A DNA stretch of 64,000 nucleotides, taken from contig NZ_RAQI01000003.1 in NCBI RefSeq assembly GCF_003610465.1, forward strand, positions 434,001-498,000. The letters are read 5' to 3'. Below, piece after piece: positions 41,422 through 51,474 of this stretch. The first letter of the stretch is position 1; every line of letters starts with the position of its first letter. The notes under the pieces were generated by a model. The model saw nothing but the letters and a program-made list of their open reading frames with translations, did not search any database and was not told the origin of the DNA. Source of the DNA: Xenorhabdus ehlersii. GTDB lineage: Bacteria; Pseudomonadota; Gammaproteobacteria; Enterobacterales; Enterobacteriaceae. The translations under genes and the position numbers were made by a program.

Positions 41422-42468
41422 TCAGGAACGATTTCTCATCGCTTCGTCAAGAATATTGATAAATTCTTCCGTATCCTGCCAACCAAGGCATGGATCGGTA
41501 ATAGATTGACCGTATGTCAAAGATCCTCCCTTGATAACTTTTTGGGTTCCTTCGACTAAAAAGCTTTCAGCCATAACACCAGCAATCGCTGTTGAGCCAG
41601 ATTGGATCTGTTCACCAATATTTCTTGCTATATCCAATTGACGACGATGAATTTTCTGGCAATTAGCATGGCTGCAATCCACAATCAAACGTTCAGGTAA
41701 GTGAAATTCACGTAATTTATGGCAGGTTGCTGCAATATCTTCAGCACTGTAATTCGGTTTTTTCCCACCACGCATAATAATATGTCCATAGGGATTGCCA
41801 CTGGTTTGATAAATAGTCATCTGACCGTTTTTATCTGGGGACAAAAACATATGCTTGGCTCGTACCGCACGTATTGCATCAATAGCGATAAGCGTATTGC
41901 CATCTGTCCCGTTTTTAAAACCAACTGGGCATGACAAGGCAGAGGCCATTTCCCGGTGAATTTGGCTCTCTGTTGTTCTGGCGCCAATCGCTCCCCAACT
42001 GATTAAATCGGCAATGTATTGACCAGTGACCATATCCAGAAATTCTGTAGCGGTCGGGACGCCTAATTCATTGATATCAATTAACAGCTTACGGGCAAGG
42101 GAGATCCCTTTATTAACCTGGCAAGAGCCGTCTAACATGGGATCTGAAATCAAGCCTTTCCAACCAATAACGGTTCTCGGTTTTTCGAAGTAAGTACGCA
42201 TCACGATTTCTAGATTTTGCTGGTATTTTTTGCGCAGGGTGCGTAAGCGAGAAGCATAATCAAGGGTTGCATCAGTATCATGAATGGAGCAGGGACCAAT
42301 AATGACCAATAGACGTTGATCCTCGCCTGTTAGGATGGATTCAATACGCTTTCGTGACAATGTCACATTTTGTAAGATTTTGTCTGATATAGGATATTGT
42401 TCTGCAAGCGCTTTAGGTGTGATCAGGCTATCAATGCGGTAGGTTCTTAACTCATCTGTTTTGTACAT
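41422..42468 (-). CDS. aroH: 3-deoxy-7-phosphoheptulonate synthase, AroH (Trp-sensitive type)
   Basis: 348 residues, class I DAHP synthase. It contains LLVIIGPCSIHD, MRTYFEKPRTVIGWKGLISDP, the long block EFLDMVTGQYIADLISWGAIGARTTESQIHREMASALSCPVGFKNGTDG and ITDPCLGWQDTEEF. It condenses PEP and erythrose-4-phosphate, the first step of the shikimate pathway. Sequence and position beside ppsR/ppsA match E. coli aroH rather than aroF or aroG. No convincing TrpR operator was seen upstream. Confidence 0.93.
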   Translation of the reverse strand: MYKTDELRTYRIDSLITPKALAEQYPISDKILQNVTLSRKRIESILTGEDQRLLVIIGPCSIHDTDATLDYASRLRTLRKKYQQNLEIVMRTYFEKPRTVIGWKGLISDPMLDGSCQVNKGISLARKLLIDINELGVPTATEFLDMVTGQYIADLISWGAIGARTTESQIHREMASALSCPVGFKNGTDGNTLIAIDAIRAVRAKHMFLSPDKNGQMTIYQTSGNPYGHIIMRGGKKPNYSAEDIAATCHKLREFHLPERLIVDCSHANCQKIHRRQLDIARNIGEQIQSGSTAIAGVMAESFLVEGTQKVIKGGSLTYGQSITDPCLGWQDTEEFINILDEAMRNRS

Positions 42469-42625
42469 ATACTTTCTTTCTCGGATTCTACTTCATATTG
42501 TGACAGAGTCTGGAATAACTGGGGGATCACAATAACTCAACCCCCAGTAAATTCAACAGACAATCATGATATTTGCGCGAGAAAGTGTCGTGAATAAATA
42601 TTGTTAAACATGTTATGTTTTGAAA

Positions 42626-43489
42626 TCAGAACATACGGCGTTTTAATCCCATACTGTCAATAATTTTGGCCGAAATTTCTTCGACAGAATAATTAGTGGT
42701 ATTCAGGTAATTGATCTTATTTTTTCGGAATAAAGCCTCAACTTCAGCAATTTCAACCCGACATTGTCGTAATGAAGCATAACGGCTATTTTCATGCCGT
42801 TCTTCACGGATAGCTGCAAGCCTTTCTGGGCTAATTGTCAGGCCAAATAATTTATGCTGAAAGGATTTTAAAGCGGCGGGTAACTGCAAATTATCCATAT
42901 CATCTGCGGTAAAAGGATAGTTTGCAGCCTGAATACCAAATTGCATGGCAAGATAGAGGCTGGTTGGTGTTTTTCCACACCGAGATACGCCAAGAATAAT
43001 GACTTGAGCCTGATCAAGATTACGTAATGAAATACCATCATCATGGGAGAGAGTGTAATCAATGGCAGCAATGCGTGCATCATATTGCCCCAGATTTTTT
43101 TTCGATAAGCCGTGAGTTCGGTGTAATTCTGGTTTGGGTTTCAGGCCAATTTCTTGCTGTAATGGTGCAACTAATGTTTGAACAATATCCTGACAAAATC
43201 CGTTACTACGGGTAATAATGCTTTTAACTTCATCCGAAATAATGGAATAGAAAACTAATGGCTTGATTTGGGTTTGCTGATATATCGCGTTTATTTGATC
43301 TCTGACTTCCTCTGCTCTGGTTTTGCTCGTCACAAAAGGTAAGGTATAGGAAGTAATAGTAATTGGAAATTGGGATAACACGGCATGACCTAATACTTCT
43401 GCGGTGATTGCCGTTCCATCAGAAATAAAAAATACGCTGCGTTCCAGTATTTCATTTTCAGCTGTTTGGGAAGAATGGATTTCTATCAT
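42626..43489 (-). CDS. ppsR: PEP synthase regulatory protein (bifunctional kinase/pyrophosphorylase)
   Basis: 287 residues, DUF299 family. It shares [26 protein letters not shown], the P-loop [23 protein letters not shown] and [19 protein letters not shown] with E. coli PpsR. It inactivates PEP synthase by ADP-dependent threonine phosphorylation and reactivates it by Pi-dependent pyrophosphorylysis. It is divergent from ppsA, its target, with a 188-bp shared promoter region. The N-terminus is about ten residues longer than in E. coli. Confidence 0.95.
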   Translation of the reverse strand: MIEIHSSQTAENEILERSVFFISDGTAITAEVLGHAVLSQFPITITSYTLPFVTSKTRAEEVRDQINAIYQQTQIKPLVFYSIISDEVKSIITRSNGFCQDIVQTLVAPLQQEIGLKPKPELHRTHGLSKKNLGQYDARIAAIDYTLSHDDGISLRNLDQAQVIILGVSRCGKTPTSLYLAMQFGIQAANYPFTADDMDNLQLPAALKSFQHKLFGLTISPERLAAIREERHENSRYASLRQCRVEIAEVEALFRKNKINYLNTTNYSVEEISAKIIDSMGLKRRMF

Positions 43490-43562
43490 TGTCTCTCTTC
43501 TTTTATCGTTATGCCCTTAGAATTTTTTCCAGATTATACCCGTAAAAAATAATATTGTTGGG

Positions 43563-43576
43563 TTGATCGATTCACC
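43563..43576 (-). promoter_or_regulatory. Cra (FruR) site between ppsR and ppsA
   Basis: On the minus strand GGTGAATCGATCAA fits the Cra consensus RSTGAAWCSNTHHW at every position. In E. coli Cra activates ppsA from a site of very similar sequence. It lies 102 bases before the ppsA start. Function is inferred from this match and the known regulation. Confidence 0.75.
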
Positions 43577-43677
43577 TTTCTATATCTGGCAAGACAATGT
43601 GCTAGGCTATTTCCTGCTGTGAAGAGCAGCTTTAATTTTCCGATTTGTACCTCCGAATGTAAAAAGGATAGTTTCTA

Positions 43678-46056
43678 ATGTCCAATAGTGGCCTCACCTC
43701 AAGCAATGTGCTCTGGTATAACCAATTAGGTATGAACGACGTTAATCGGGTTGGTGGTAAAAACGCCTCGCTTGGCGAGATGATCACCAATCTGGCTGAA
43801 CTTGGTGTGTCTGTTCCCAATGGTTTTGCCACAACTGCACAGGCATTTAATGATTTTCTGGAACAAAGTGGTGTGAACCAGCGTATTTATCAATTGCTGG
43901 ATGAAACCAATGTTGATGATGTCAATCAGTTGGCTAAAACTGGCGCGCAAATCCGTCAGTGGGTGATTGATACGCCATTTACGGCTCAACTTGAAAAAGA
44001 TATTCGTGATGCCTATCTGCAATTGTCTGAAGGCGAGTCTGATGCTTCTTTCGCCGTGCGCTCTTCTGCAACCGCGGAAGATATGCCGGATGCTTCTTTT
44101 GCTGGACAGCAAGAAACTTTCTTGAATGTGCAAGGCATTGATGCGGTGATGGTGGCTATCAAGCATGTCTTTGCATCACTTTTTAATGATCGTGCCATTT
44201 CTTATCGTGTCCATCAGGGTTATGACCACCGCGGTGTTGCACTTTCTGCCGGTATACAGCGTATGGTGCGTTCTGATTTGGCTTCGTCTGGGGTGATGTT
44301 CACAATTGATACTGAATCAGGTTTTGATCAGGTTGTGTTCATTACATCAGCTTATGGTCTGGGGGAGATGGTTGTGCAGGGAGCAGTAAACCCTGATGAA
44401 TTTTATGTCCACAAACCGACGTTGAAGAATAATCGCCCTGCAATAGTGCGCCGTAATCTTGGCTCTAAAAAAATACGTATGGTTTATGCAGATAGCAAAG
44501 AGCATGGAAAGCAAGTGCGTACGGAATCTGTATCAGAGGAATTGCGCAATCGTTTCTCTTTGGCTGATAGTGAAGTGGAAGCGTTAGCCAGACAGGCTTT
44601 GCTGATTGAGAAGCATTATGGTCGTCCGATGGATATCGAGTGGGCGAAAGATGGGCATAATGGTAAGTTATATATTGTTCAAGCCCGTCCTGAAACTGTC
44701 CGATCAAATCAGCAGGTCATGGAACGTTACCAACTCAATGAGCAAGGCAATGTATTGGTGGAAGGTCGAGCAATTGGGCATCGTATCGGCATTGGAACAG
44801 TCAAGGTTATCCACAATCTTAGTGAGATGGATCGCATTCAAGTGGGGGATGTACTGGTCACTGACATGACTGATCCAGATTGGGAACCGATCATGAAAAG
44901 AGCAGCCGCTATTGTCACTAATCGTGGTGGACGTACCTGCCATGCCGCCATTATTGCTCGTGAGCTAGGTATTCCTGCCGTTGTTGGTTGTGGCGATGCG
45001 ACTGAACGTTTACAAGAAGGTCAACAGGTAACGGTTTCTTGTTCGGAAGGTGATACGGGGTACGTTTATCAGCATAAACTAGATTTCAGTGTTCAGAGTT
45101 CCCAAATTGATAAACTGCCGGAGTTGGATGTGAAGATCATGATGAATGTAGGCAATCCTGATCGTGCATTTGATTTTGCCTGTTTACCAAATGAAGGGGT
45201 TGGTCTGGCTCGACTGGAGTTTATTATTAACCGAATGATCGGTGTGCATCCTCGTGCTTTGCTTGAATATTCCAAACAGTCTCCTGAGCTGCAAGAGCAA
45301 ATTAAATCGTTGATGGTTGGTTATGATGATCCTATTGAGTTTTATGTAGGGAAATTGACGGAAGGGATTGCAACGTTAGCGGCAGCATTCTGGCCCAAAC
45401 GTGTGATCGTTCGCTTATCAGATTTTAAATCCAATGAATATGCGAACTTGGTGGGTGGAGGCATGTATGAGCCACAGGAAGAAAACCCAATGTTGGGTTT
45501 CCGTGGGGCAGGGCGCTACGTTTCTGACAGCTTCCGTCAATGTTTTGCTTTGGAGTGCGAGGCGATCAAGCGGGTACGTAATGTGATGGGATTAACTAAC
45601 GTTGAGGTGATGATCCCGTTTGTGCGTACTGTTGCTCAAGCGGAAGCAGTGATAGCGGAATTGGCATCTCAGGATTTGAAACGCGGTGAGAATGGTTTGA
45701 AAGTCATCATGATGTGTGAAATTCCATCGAATGCGTTGTTAGCAGATCAATTCCTCGAATATTTCGATGGCTTCTCAATTGGTTCAAATGATATGACGCA
45801 ATTGGCTCTGGGATTAGATCGCGATTCTGGTGTGGTATCCGAATTATTCGATGAACGTAATGAAGCGGTAAAACAACTGCTTTCCATGGCAATTCAAGCG
45901 GCTAAACGGCAGGGGAAATATGTTGGCATCTGTGGACAAGGGCCTTCGGATCATGAAGATTTTGCTCAGTGGTTAATGAAGGAAGGAATTGACAGTTTAT
46001 CATTGAATCCTGATACAGTTGTGAAAACGTGGATTGCTTTAGCTGAAAATAATTAA
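43678..46056 (+). CDS. ppsA: Phosphoenolpyruvate synthase
   Basis: 792 residues, the usual length. The N-terminal ATP-grasp domain starts [25 protein letters not shown]. The swivelling phosphohistidine domain has [29 protein letters not shown] with catalytic His, next to a conserved Thr that PpsR targets. The C-terminal PEP-binding barrel has [28 protein letters not shown] and [13 protein letters not shown] with catalytic Cys. It converts pyruvate plus ATP to PEP for gluconeogenesis. AAAGGA precedes the ATG. Confidence 0.98.
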   Translation: MSNSGLTSSNVLWYNQLGMNDVNRVGGKNASLGEMITNLAELGVSVPNGFATTAQAFNDFLEQSGVNQRIYQLLDETNVDDVNQLAKTGAQIRQWVIDTPFTAQLEKDIRDAYLQLSEGESDASFAVRSSATAEDMPDASFAGQQETFLNVQGIDAVMVAIKHVFASLFNDRAISYRVHQGYDHRGVALSAGIQRMVRSDLASSGVMFTIDTESGFDQVVFITSAYGLGEMVVQGAVNPDEFYVHKPTLKNNRPAIVRRNLGSKKIRMVYADSKEHGKQVRTESVSEELRNRFSLADSEVEALARQALLIEKHYGRPMDIEWAKDGHNGKLYIVQARPETVRSNQQVMERYQLNEQGNVLVEGRAIGHRIGIGTVKVIHNLSEMDRIQVGDVLVTDMTDPDWEPIMKRAAAIVTNRGGRTCHAAIIARELGIPAVVGCGDATERLQEGQQVTVSCSEGDTGYVYQHKLDFSVQSSQIDKLPELDVKIMMNVGNPDRAFDFACLPNEGVGLARLEFIINRMIGVHPRALLEYSKQSPELQEQIKSLMVGYDDPIEFYVGKLTEGIATLAAAFWPKRVIVRLSDFKSNEYANLVGGGMYEPQEENPMLGFRGAGRYVSDSFRQCFALECEAIKRVRNVMGLTNVEVMIPFVRTVAQAEAVIAELASQDLKRGENGLKVIMMCEIPSNALLADQFLEYFDGFSIGSNDMTQLALGLDRDSGVVSELFDERNEAVKQLLSMAIQAAKRQGKYVGICGQGPSDHEDFAQWLMKEGIDSLSLNPDTVVKTWIALAENN

Positions 46057-46088
46057 CTGGAAATAACTAATAGCATTTAATTCAAATA

Positions 46089-46124
46089 TAAAAGCCTGTT
46101 AAGATACTTTCAGGCTTTTATATT
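46089..46124 (+). terminator. Rho-independent terminator after ppsA
   Basis: TAAAAGCCTG (46089-46098) pairs with CAGGCTTTTA (46111-46120), then TATTCTGTG. It lies 32 bases after the ppsA stop and is symmetrical enough to act on either strand. Confidence 0.8.
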
Positions 46125-46156
46125 CTGTGTTACATGATTTTTTGGAATGCCCTCCA

Positions 46157-46265
46157 AAAAAAAAGCCTATCATGGGCTGACAGGCAAAGACTACACACAG
46201 CAATATATATATACTTCATTGAACCCAGCCTATGGCGTTATAAGCTGAGGTGGCAATACTCTGGG
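46157..46265 (-). ncRNA. rprA: RprA small regulatory RNA
   Basis: The minus strand reads ATTGCTGTGTGTAGTCT followed by TTGCC, then a terminator stem GCCTGTCA/TGATAGGC (46165-46172 with 46178-46185) and a run of nine T (46156-46164). The block ATTGCTGTGTGTAGTCTTTG is the same as in the 3' half of E. coli RprA, which also ends in a terminator hairpin. It lies beside ydiK, as rprA does in E. coli. The 5' half is diverged and the 5' end is approximate; TAGTAT at 46289-46294 (minus) could be a -10 giving a slightly longer RNA. RprA is an Hfq-dependent activator of rpoS translation under Rcs control. Confidence 0.85.
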
Positions 46266-46503
46266 AAAAATTTGTTTCGATGGAGTGAATACTAATTTAA
46301 TAGGTGAGTTTATTCATTAAGAATCCTCTTAATAAATAGAGATTAGAAAAGAAACTTTATAAAAATAACTTTTTTGCAACAATTTTCTTGGTGGGTTTTA
46401 TTTTTTACGAAAAATAACTTTATATTTTAGATGCGGTTTTGATGATATATTCACCATTTTTATAATTGCGCGAAAATACTATTTTTTTCGCGCAATGATT
46501 TAA
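46266..46503. other. Non-coding region between rprA and ydiK
   Basis: AT-rich sequence that must hold the rprA promoter (minus strand) and the 3' flank of ydiK. No reading frame with a ribosome site was seen. TTTTTTTCGCGC close to the ydiK stop may contribute to termination. Confidence 0.5.
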
Positions 46504-47613
46504 TTATTTGACGTGCTTTTTCCCGAAATGTTTTTCCATATCTGTCATTTTTCCTTCGGGTTTAGGAACTTCATTCATCCATGCCAATAGTAAACTGTAA
46601 GAAACAGCCAATACAACAGGCCCAATAAATAGCCCAATGACACCTAATGAAAGGATCCCGCCGATGACACCAGTAAGAATTAATACCATCGGCAAGTCAG
46701 CACCAAGACGGATCAGGAAAGGGCGTAGGACACCATCCATGGTGGTTAATACCAGGCTCCAGATAATTAAAATAGTTCCCCAGGTTGTTTCTCCCGTCCA
46801 ATAAAGCCATGCAATAGATGGAACGAGAACAAGCAGAGGACCAAGCTGGGCAACACAGCATACAAACATCAGTACTGTCAATATCATTGGATACGGAATG
46901 CCGGCAATTGCCAACCCAATTCCGCCTGCAATGGCTTGAACCAATGCCGTTACCACCACGCCAAGAGCGACGGCTCGGATGGATCGGGCAGCCAGCAACA
47001 CTACGGCATCACCTCGTTTATCTGCCAGCCGGATAGCAAAATGGCGGATGCTCAGCATAACCTGATCACCCTTCCAATAAAGTAATACGCTGAACATGAC
47101 CATCAGTGCCAGATGGAAAAGAAAGCGTCCTGCATTAGCGGCTTGGGTAAAAAACCATGTTGCTGCTTTACCGATGTAAGGGGGAATTTTGTTGAGAAGC
47201 ATGTTACTGCCGTCAGCAATCAAATCCTGCCATTTAAGATATAAATCTTTGCCAATGACAGGTACTCGATGGAGCCATTCCAGTTGTGGAAGTTGGAAAG
47301 AGGAAGGAGATTTTGCCCATTCAATCAATGGCGCACTGTTTTCTACCAGGCTGTTGACAAGTAACGCAATAGGGATAACAAATAATAAAACTAACAGTAA
47401 CGTCATGATAGAAACCGCAATCCAGCGTTTTCCCCATAATCGTTGTTGTAATTTTTCCAATAATGGCCAAGTTGCGATAACCACCATTCCTGACCAAATA
47501 AATCCTAAAATAAAGGGACTTAAGACCCAAAAGCTGGTGGTAATGAGTAATAAAATGAAGAGTAGAGCGAATAACAACTTAGGTAAATCTTGGTATGATT
47601 GTGATTTTTCCAT
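46504..47613 (-). CDS. ydiK: AI-2E family transporter YdiK
   Basis: 369 residues from the ATG at 47613 (MEKSQSYQDLPKLL); an upstream in-frame TTG at 47655 adds residues not seen in E. coli YdiK. About eight membrane helices. Closely matching blocks are FILGFIWSGMVVIATWPLLEKLQ, LLAARSIRAVALGVVVTALVQAIAGGIGLAIAGIPYP, and LTGVIGGILSLGVIGLFIGPVVLAVSY. The PerM/YdiK family is of uncertain substrate; the name AI-2 exporter comes from TqsA and should not be taken as shown. It is followed on the minus strand by rprA. Confidence 0.92.
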   Translation of the reverse strand: MEKSQSYQDLPKLLFALLFILLLITTSFWVLSPFILGFIWSGMVVIATWPLLEKLQQRLWGKRWIAVSIMTLLLVLLFVIPIALLVNSLVENSAPLIEWAKSPSSFQLPQLEWLHRVPVIGKDLYLKWQDLIADGSNMLLNKIPPYIGKAATWFFTQAANAGRFLFHLALMVMFSVLLYWKGDQVMLSIRHFAIRLADKRGDAVVLLAARSIRAVALGVVVTALVQAIAGGIGLAIAGIPYPMILTVLMFVCCVAQLGPLLVLVPSIAWLYWTGETTWGTILIIWSLVLTTMDGVLRPFLIRLGADLPMVLILTGVIGGILSLGVIGLFIGPVVLAVSYSLLLAWMNEVPKPEGKMTDMEKHFGKKHVK

Positions 47614-47825
47614 GAAATCATTTCTCAGGTAATTAAATAGTGTTGGCAGTAACAACGGTAATTAAATATAACGTTATTTCATTGGTTGCTCAAAATCGAT
47701 AAATATTGTGATATGGTTGAAAGCCTGTCTGCTCAGAAACCAGAAAATTGTCTGAGTTACGTTATCCAAGATAGTATATAGATAAAGCAATGTGGATATT
47801 TATTAGAATAAGGGGCAATTAGCCA

Positions 47826-50800
47826 ATGATCCCACGTATATCACAAGCCCCCTATGTCAGTGAACTGGCACAGAACTATTTGACTGCACTGAAAGAAGCG
47901 GGTTTTACTGGAGACACCGCCAGTAGCTATGCTGATAGGCTGACTATGGCGACAGATAATAGTATTTATCAACTGTTACCACAAGCTGTTGTATTTCCCC
48001 GTTCCAGCGCCGATGTTGTGCTGCTGACAAGAATAGCAGAAGAGGAGCGTTTTAAGGCGCTGACATTTACCCCACGCGGCGGGGGAACTGGTACGAATGG
48101 GCAATCACTTAACAAGGGTATTGTGGTGGACATGTCCCGTTATATGAACCGCATTCTGGAAATCAACACAGAGCAAGGGTGGGTAAGGGTAGAAGCCGGT
48201 GTTATCAAAGATCAGCTTAATCAATATCTAAAACCTTTCGGTTATTTTTTCTCTCCAGAACTTTCAACCAGTAATCGTGCTACGTTAGGCGGCATGATCA
48301 ATACGGATGCTTCCGGTCAGGGATCGCTGGTTTATGGCAAAACCTCGGATCATGTACTGGGTGTACGTGCTGTTTTATTGGGAGGGGAAATGTTAGATAC
48401 CCGTCCTATGAGCACAGCATTGGCGGAATCGATTGCCCAAGAAGAGAGTATCGTTGGTTGTGTTTATAAAACGGTATTGGAACGTTGCCGTGAACAACGG
48501 AAATTAATCATTGAGAAATTCCCTAAACTCAATCGATTCCTGACGGGATATGATTTGCGCCATGTATTCAGCGACGATATGCAGTCTTTTGATCTCACCC
48601 GTATTTTGACGGGTTCTGAAGGTACTCTGGCCTTCATTACTGAGGCGACACTGGATATCACGCCGTTACCTAAAGTCAGACGACTGGTGAATGTCAAATA
48701 TAATTCCTTTGATTCTGCCCTACGTAATGCCCCCTTTATGGTAGAAGCCAAAGCGCTCTCAGTTGAGACGGTAGACTCTAAGGTACTCAATCTGGCGCGT
48801 GAAGATATCATCTGGCACTCAGTGAAAGAATTGATTACTGATGTGCCTGATAAAGATATGCAAGGCCTGAATATTGTCGAATTCAGTGGTAATGATGAAC
48901 AGAGAATTGATCAGCAGTTGCAGGCGCTTTGCTTACGCCTTGATGAATTGATGGAAAAAAATCAGGCGGGCATTATTGGCTATCAGATATGCCATGATTT
49001 GAGGGATATTGAGCGCATTTATGCCATGCGGAAAAAATCCGTCGGACTGTTAGGCAACAGTAAAGGTCCAGCTAAACCCATTCCATTTGTCGAAGATACC
49101 TGTGTTCCTCCTCAACATCTTGCCGATTATATCGCTGAATTTCGCCAGATTTTGGATAATCACAAACTGAATTACGGCATGTTTGGACATGTAGATGCCG
49201 GTGTTTTGCACGTGCGTCCTGCGTTGGATATGTGTGATCCTCAGCAAGAAATCTTGATGAAACAAATTTCTGATGAAGTTGTTCATTTGACGGCCAAATA
49301 TGGCGGTTTGTTATGGGGAGAACATGGAAAGGGTTTTCGGGCAGAATATAGCCCTGCCTTTTTTGGTGAGGTCTTGTATAACGAACTGCGCCGAATAAAA
49401 GCGGCGTTTGATCCTCTCAATCGGCTAAATCCGGGGAAAATCTGTCCACCAATTGAAGTCGATGCCCCAATGATGAAAGTTGATGCAGCCAAGCGTGGGA
49501 CTTACGACCGCATTATTCCTGTCAATGTCAGGAATGCATTCCGCGGAGCGATGGAATGTAATGGTAATGGATTATGCTTCAATTTCGATGTCAGAAGCCC
49601 AATGTGTCCATCAATGAAAATCAGCCAGCATCGCATACATTCCCCTAAAGGCAGGGCGACCTTGGTGAGAGAGTGGTTGCGGCTTTTGACAGAGCAGGGG
49701 GTTGAACCCAAATTGTTGGAGCATGGACTGGAGCAAACGCGCCCCAGTTTGCGGGGATTGATTGAAAAAACCCGTCATAGTTGGCGGGCGTGGCGAGGTG
49801 AATATGATTTTTCACATGAAGTTAAAGAAGCTATGTCAGGTTGTTTAGCCTGTAAAGCCTGTTCAACACAATGTCCGATCAAGATCGACGTTCCTTCGTT
49901 TCGTTCACGCTTCTTAGCGTTGTATCACAGCCGCTACTTGCGCCCATTGCGTGATCATATTGTTGCTAATGTTGAACACAGTACGCCATTGATGGCAAAA
50001 GCACCGCGAGTATTTAATTTTTTCCTGAAACAACTGTGGGTACAAAGAATCAGCCAGCATACCATTGGCATGGCTGATCTGCCGTTACTCTCCTACCCGA
50101 CATTGCAGCAGCAACTTGCTGGTCATTATGCAGCAAGGACAACGCTGGAACAGTTGGAAGGCTTATCATTACTACAGCGTGACCAACATGTGCTTATTGT
50201 CCAAGACCCTTTTACAAGTTATTACGATGCGAAAGTGGTCACTGATTTTGTCTTGCTGGCAGAAAAGCTGGGGTATAAACCGGTCTTATTGCCATTTTCG
50301 CCTAATGGAAAAGCACAGCATGTCAAAGGGTTCTTGAATCGATTTGCTAAAACCGCGGGAAAAACGGCTGACTTCCTTAATCGGATAGCGCGCCTGAATA
50401 TTCCTATGGTAGGTGTCGATTCTGCTTTAGTTCTGTGCTACCGAGATGAATACAACGCTATTCTTGGTGAACGGAGGGGGAATTTTAAAGTTCAGTTGGT
50501 ACATGAATGGCTAACCAGCATTCTGCCGGAAAAAATGTCACAAGAGAAAAACGATAATTCAATATCCAGACATAACTGGTATCTACTTGGCCATTGTACC
50601 GAAGTGACAGCATTGCCTAATAGCGGTAAACAATGGGCTGATATCTTCTGCTATTTTGGTCATCAATTGAATCATGTCAGTGTCGGCTGTTGTGGCATGG
50701 CGGGTACATATGGTCATGAAAAGAAAAATCTGGAGAGATCCATTGGCATCTACAAGCTTTCATGGGCTCCGGCACTGAAAAATCTATCCTTAGAACATTG

Positions 50801-50897
50801 CCTGAGTACAGGGTATTCGTGTCGCAGTCAGGTGAAGCGCATAGAAGGAAAATTACTTAAACATCCATTACAAGCCTTATTGGAGATAATGCCGTGA
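47826..50897 (+). CDS. ydiJ: FAD-binding and [4Fe-4S] oxidoreductase YdiJ (D-2-hydroxyglutarate dehydrogenase type)
   Basis: 1023 residues. The N-terminal FAD_binding_4 domain has FTPRGGGTGTNGQSLNKGIVVDMSRYMN and TLGGMINTDASGQGSLVYGKTSDHV. The C-terminal FAD-oxidase domain has GHVDAGVLHVRPALD and GGLLWGEHGKGFR. An Fe-S segment CLACKACSTQCPIKIDVP and a CCG-type domain (VGCCGMAGTYGHEKKN) follow. E. coli YdiJ is a D-2-hydroxyglutarate dehydrogenase that serves to remove the product of SerA side activity. It overlaps menI by four bases, so the two are one operon. Confidence 0.93.
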   Translation: MIPRISQAPYVSELAQNYLTALKEAGFTGDTASSYADRLTMATDNSIYQLLPQAVVFPRSSADVVLLTRIAEEERFKALTFTPRGGGTGTNGQSLNKGIVVDMSRYMNRILEINTEQGWVRVEAGVIKDQLNQYLKPFGYFFSPELSTSNRATLGGMINTDASGQGSLVYGKTSDHVLGVRAVLLGGEMLDTRPMSTALAESIAQEESIVGCVYKTVLERCREQRKLIIEKFPKLNRFLTGYDLRHVFSDDMQSFDLTRILTGSEGTLAFITEATLDITPLPKVRRLVNVKYNSFDSALRNAPFMVEAKALSVETVDSKVLNLAREDIIWHSVKELITDVPDKDMQGLNIVEFSGNDEQRIDQQLQALCLRLDELMEKNQAGIIGYQICHDLRDIERIYAMRKKSVGLLGNSKGPAKPIPFVEDTCVPPQHLADYIAEFRQILDNHKLNYGMFGHVDAGVLHVRPALDMCDPQQEILMKQISDEVVHLTAKYGGLLWGEHGKGFRAEYSPAFFGEVLYNELRRIKAAFDPLNRLNPGKICPPIEVDAPMMKVDAAKRGTYDRIIPVNVRNAFRGAMECNGNGLCFNFDVRSPMCPSMKISQHRIHSPKGRATLVREWLRLLTEQGVEPKLLEHGLEQTRPSLRGLIEKTRHSWRAWRGEYDFSHEVKEAMSGCLACKACSTQCPIKIDVPSFRSRFLALYHSRYLRPLRDHIVANVEHSTPLMAKAPRVFNFFLKQLWVQRISQHTIGMADLPLLSYPTLQQQLAGHYAARTTLEQLEGLSLLQRDQHVLIVQDPFTSYYDAKVVTDFVLLAEKLGYKPVLLPFSPNGKAQHVKGFLNRFAKTAGKTADFLNRIARLNIPMVGVDSALVLCYRDEYNAILGERRGNFKVQLVHEWLTSILPEKMSQEKNDNSISRHNWYLLGHCTEVTALPNSGKQWADIFCYFGHQLNHVSVGCCGMAGTYGHEKKNLERSIGIYKLSWAPALKNLSLEHCLSTGYSCRSQVKRIEGKLLKHPLQALLEIMP

Positions 50898-51307
50898 TTT
50901 GGAAACGTAATATAGATGTAAATACACTTAATCAATTTAATGGTGAGTGTATGGTAAAACATGTAGGGATCGAATTTACCCAACTTGGCGATGATTTTAT
51001 CGAAGGAACAATGCCAGTCGATCAACGAACTAAACAGCCGTTCGGGATCTTGCATGGCGGAGCATCTGTGGTATTGGCTGAAACACTTGGCTCGATTGCA
51101 GGTTATCTCTGTTCGGAAGGTGAACAGAAAGTGGTGGGAGTAGAGATTAATGCTAACCACCTTAAATCTGTTCGTGAAGGTATGGTTAAAGGGGTTTGTA
51201 AACCTGTCCATCTTGGCCGTTCACACCAGGTCTGGCAGATTGATATCTACAATGATCAGCAACAATTATGTTGCACATCTCGTCTGACAACAGCCATTTT
51301 ATCTTAG
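50894..51307 (+). CDS. menI: 1,4-dihydroxy-2-naphthoyl-CoA hydrolase
   Basis: 137 residues from the GTG at 50894, overlapping the ydiJ stop (GTGA). It is a hotdog thioesterase: QPFGILHGGASVVLAETLGSIAG carries the HGG and catalytic acidic residue, followed by VVGVEINANHLKSVREGMVKG. In E. coli MenI releases DHNA in menaquinone synthesis. Same order ydiJ-menI as in E. coli, but no suf genes follow. Confidence 0.94.
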   Translation: MIWKRNIDVNTLNQFNGECMVKHVGIEFTQLGDDFIEGTMPVDQRTKQPFGILHGGASVVLAETLGSIAGYLCSEGEQKVVGVEINANHLKSVREGMVKGVCKPVHLGRSHQVWQIDIYNDQQQLCCTSRLTTAILS

Positions 51308-51474
51308 CTATCCTACCTGTTTTGTTGTTTTTTGTTCCTGTCAGTATTATAGCTGGCGGGAACAGCCGGATAATATAACCCTCTCTTTGATTACTACGAA
51401 TGAGATAGAATAGTTTTGCAAAGTAGGCTATTAATTAACCACAAACATTCAAGTATCATTTTCAGGAAGCACGT

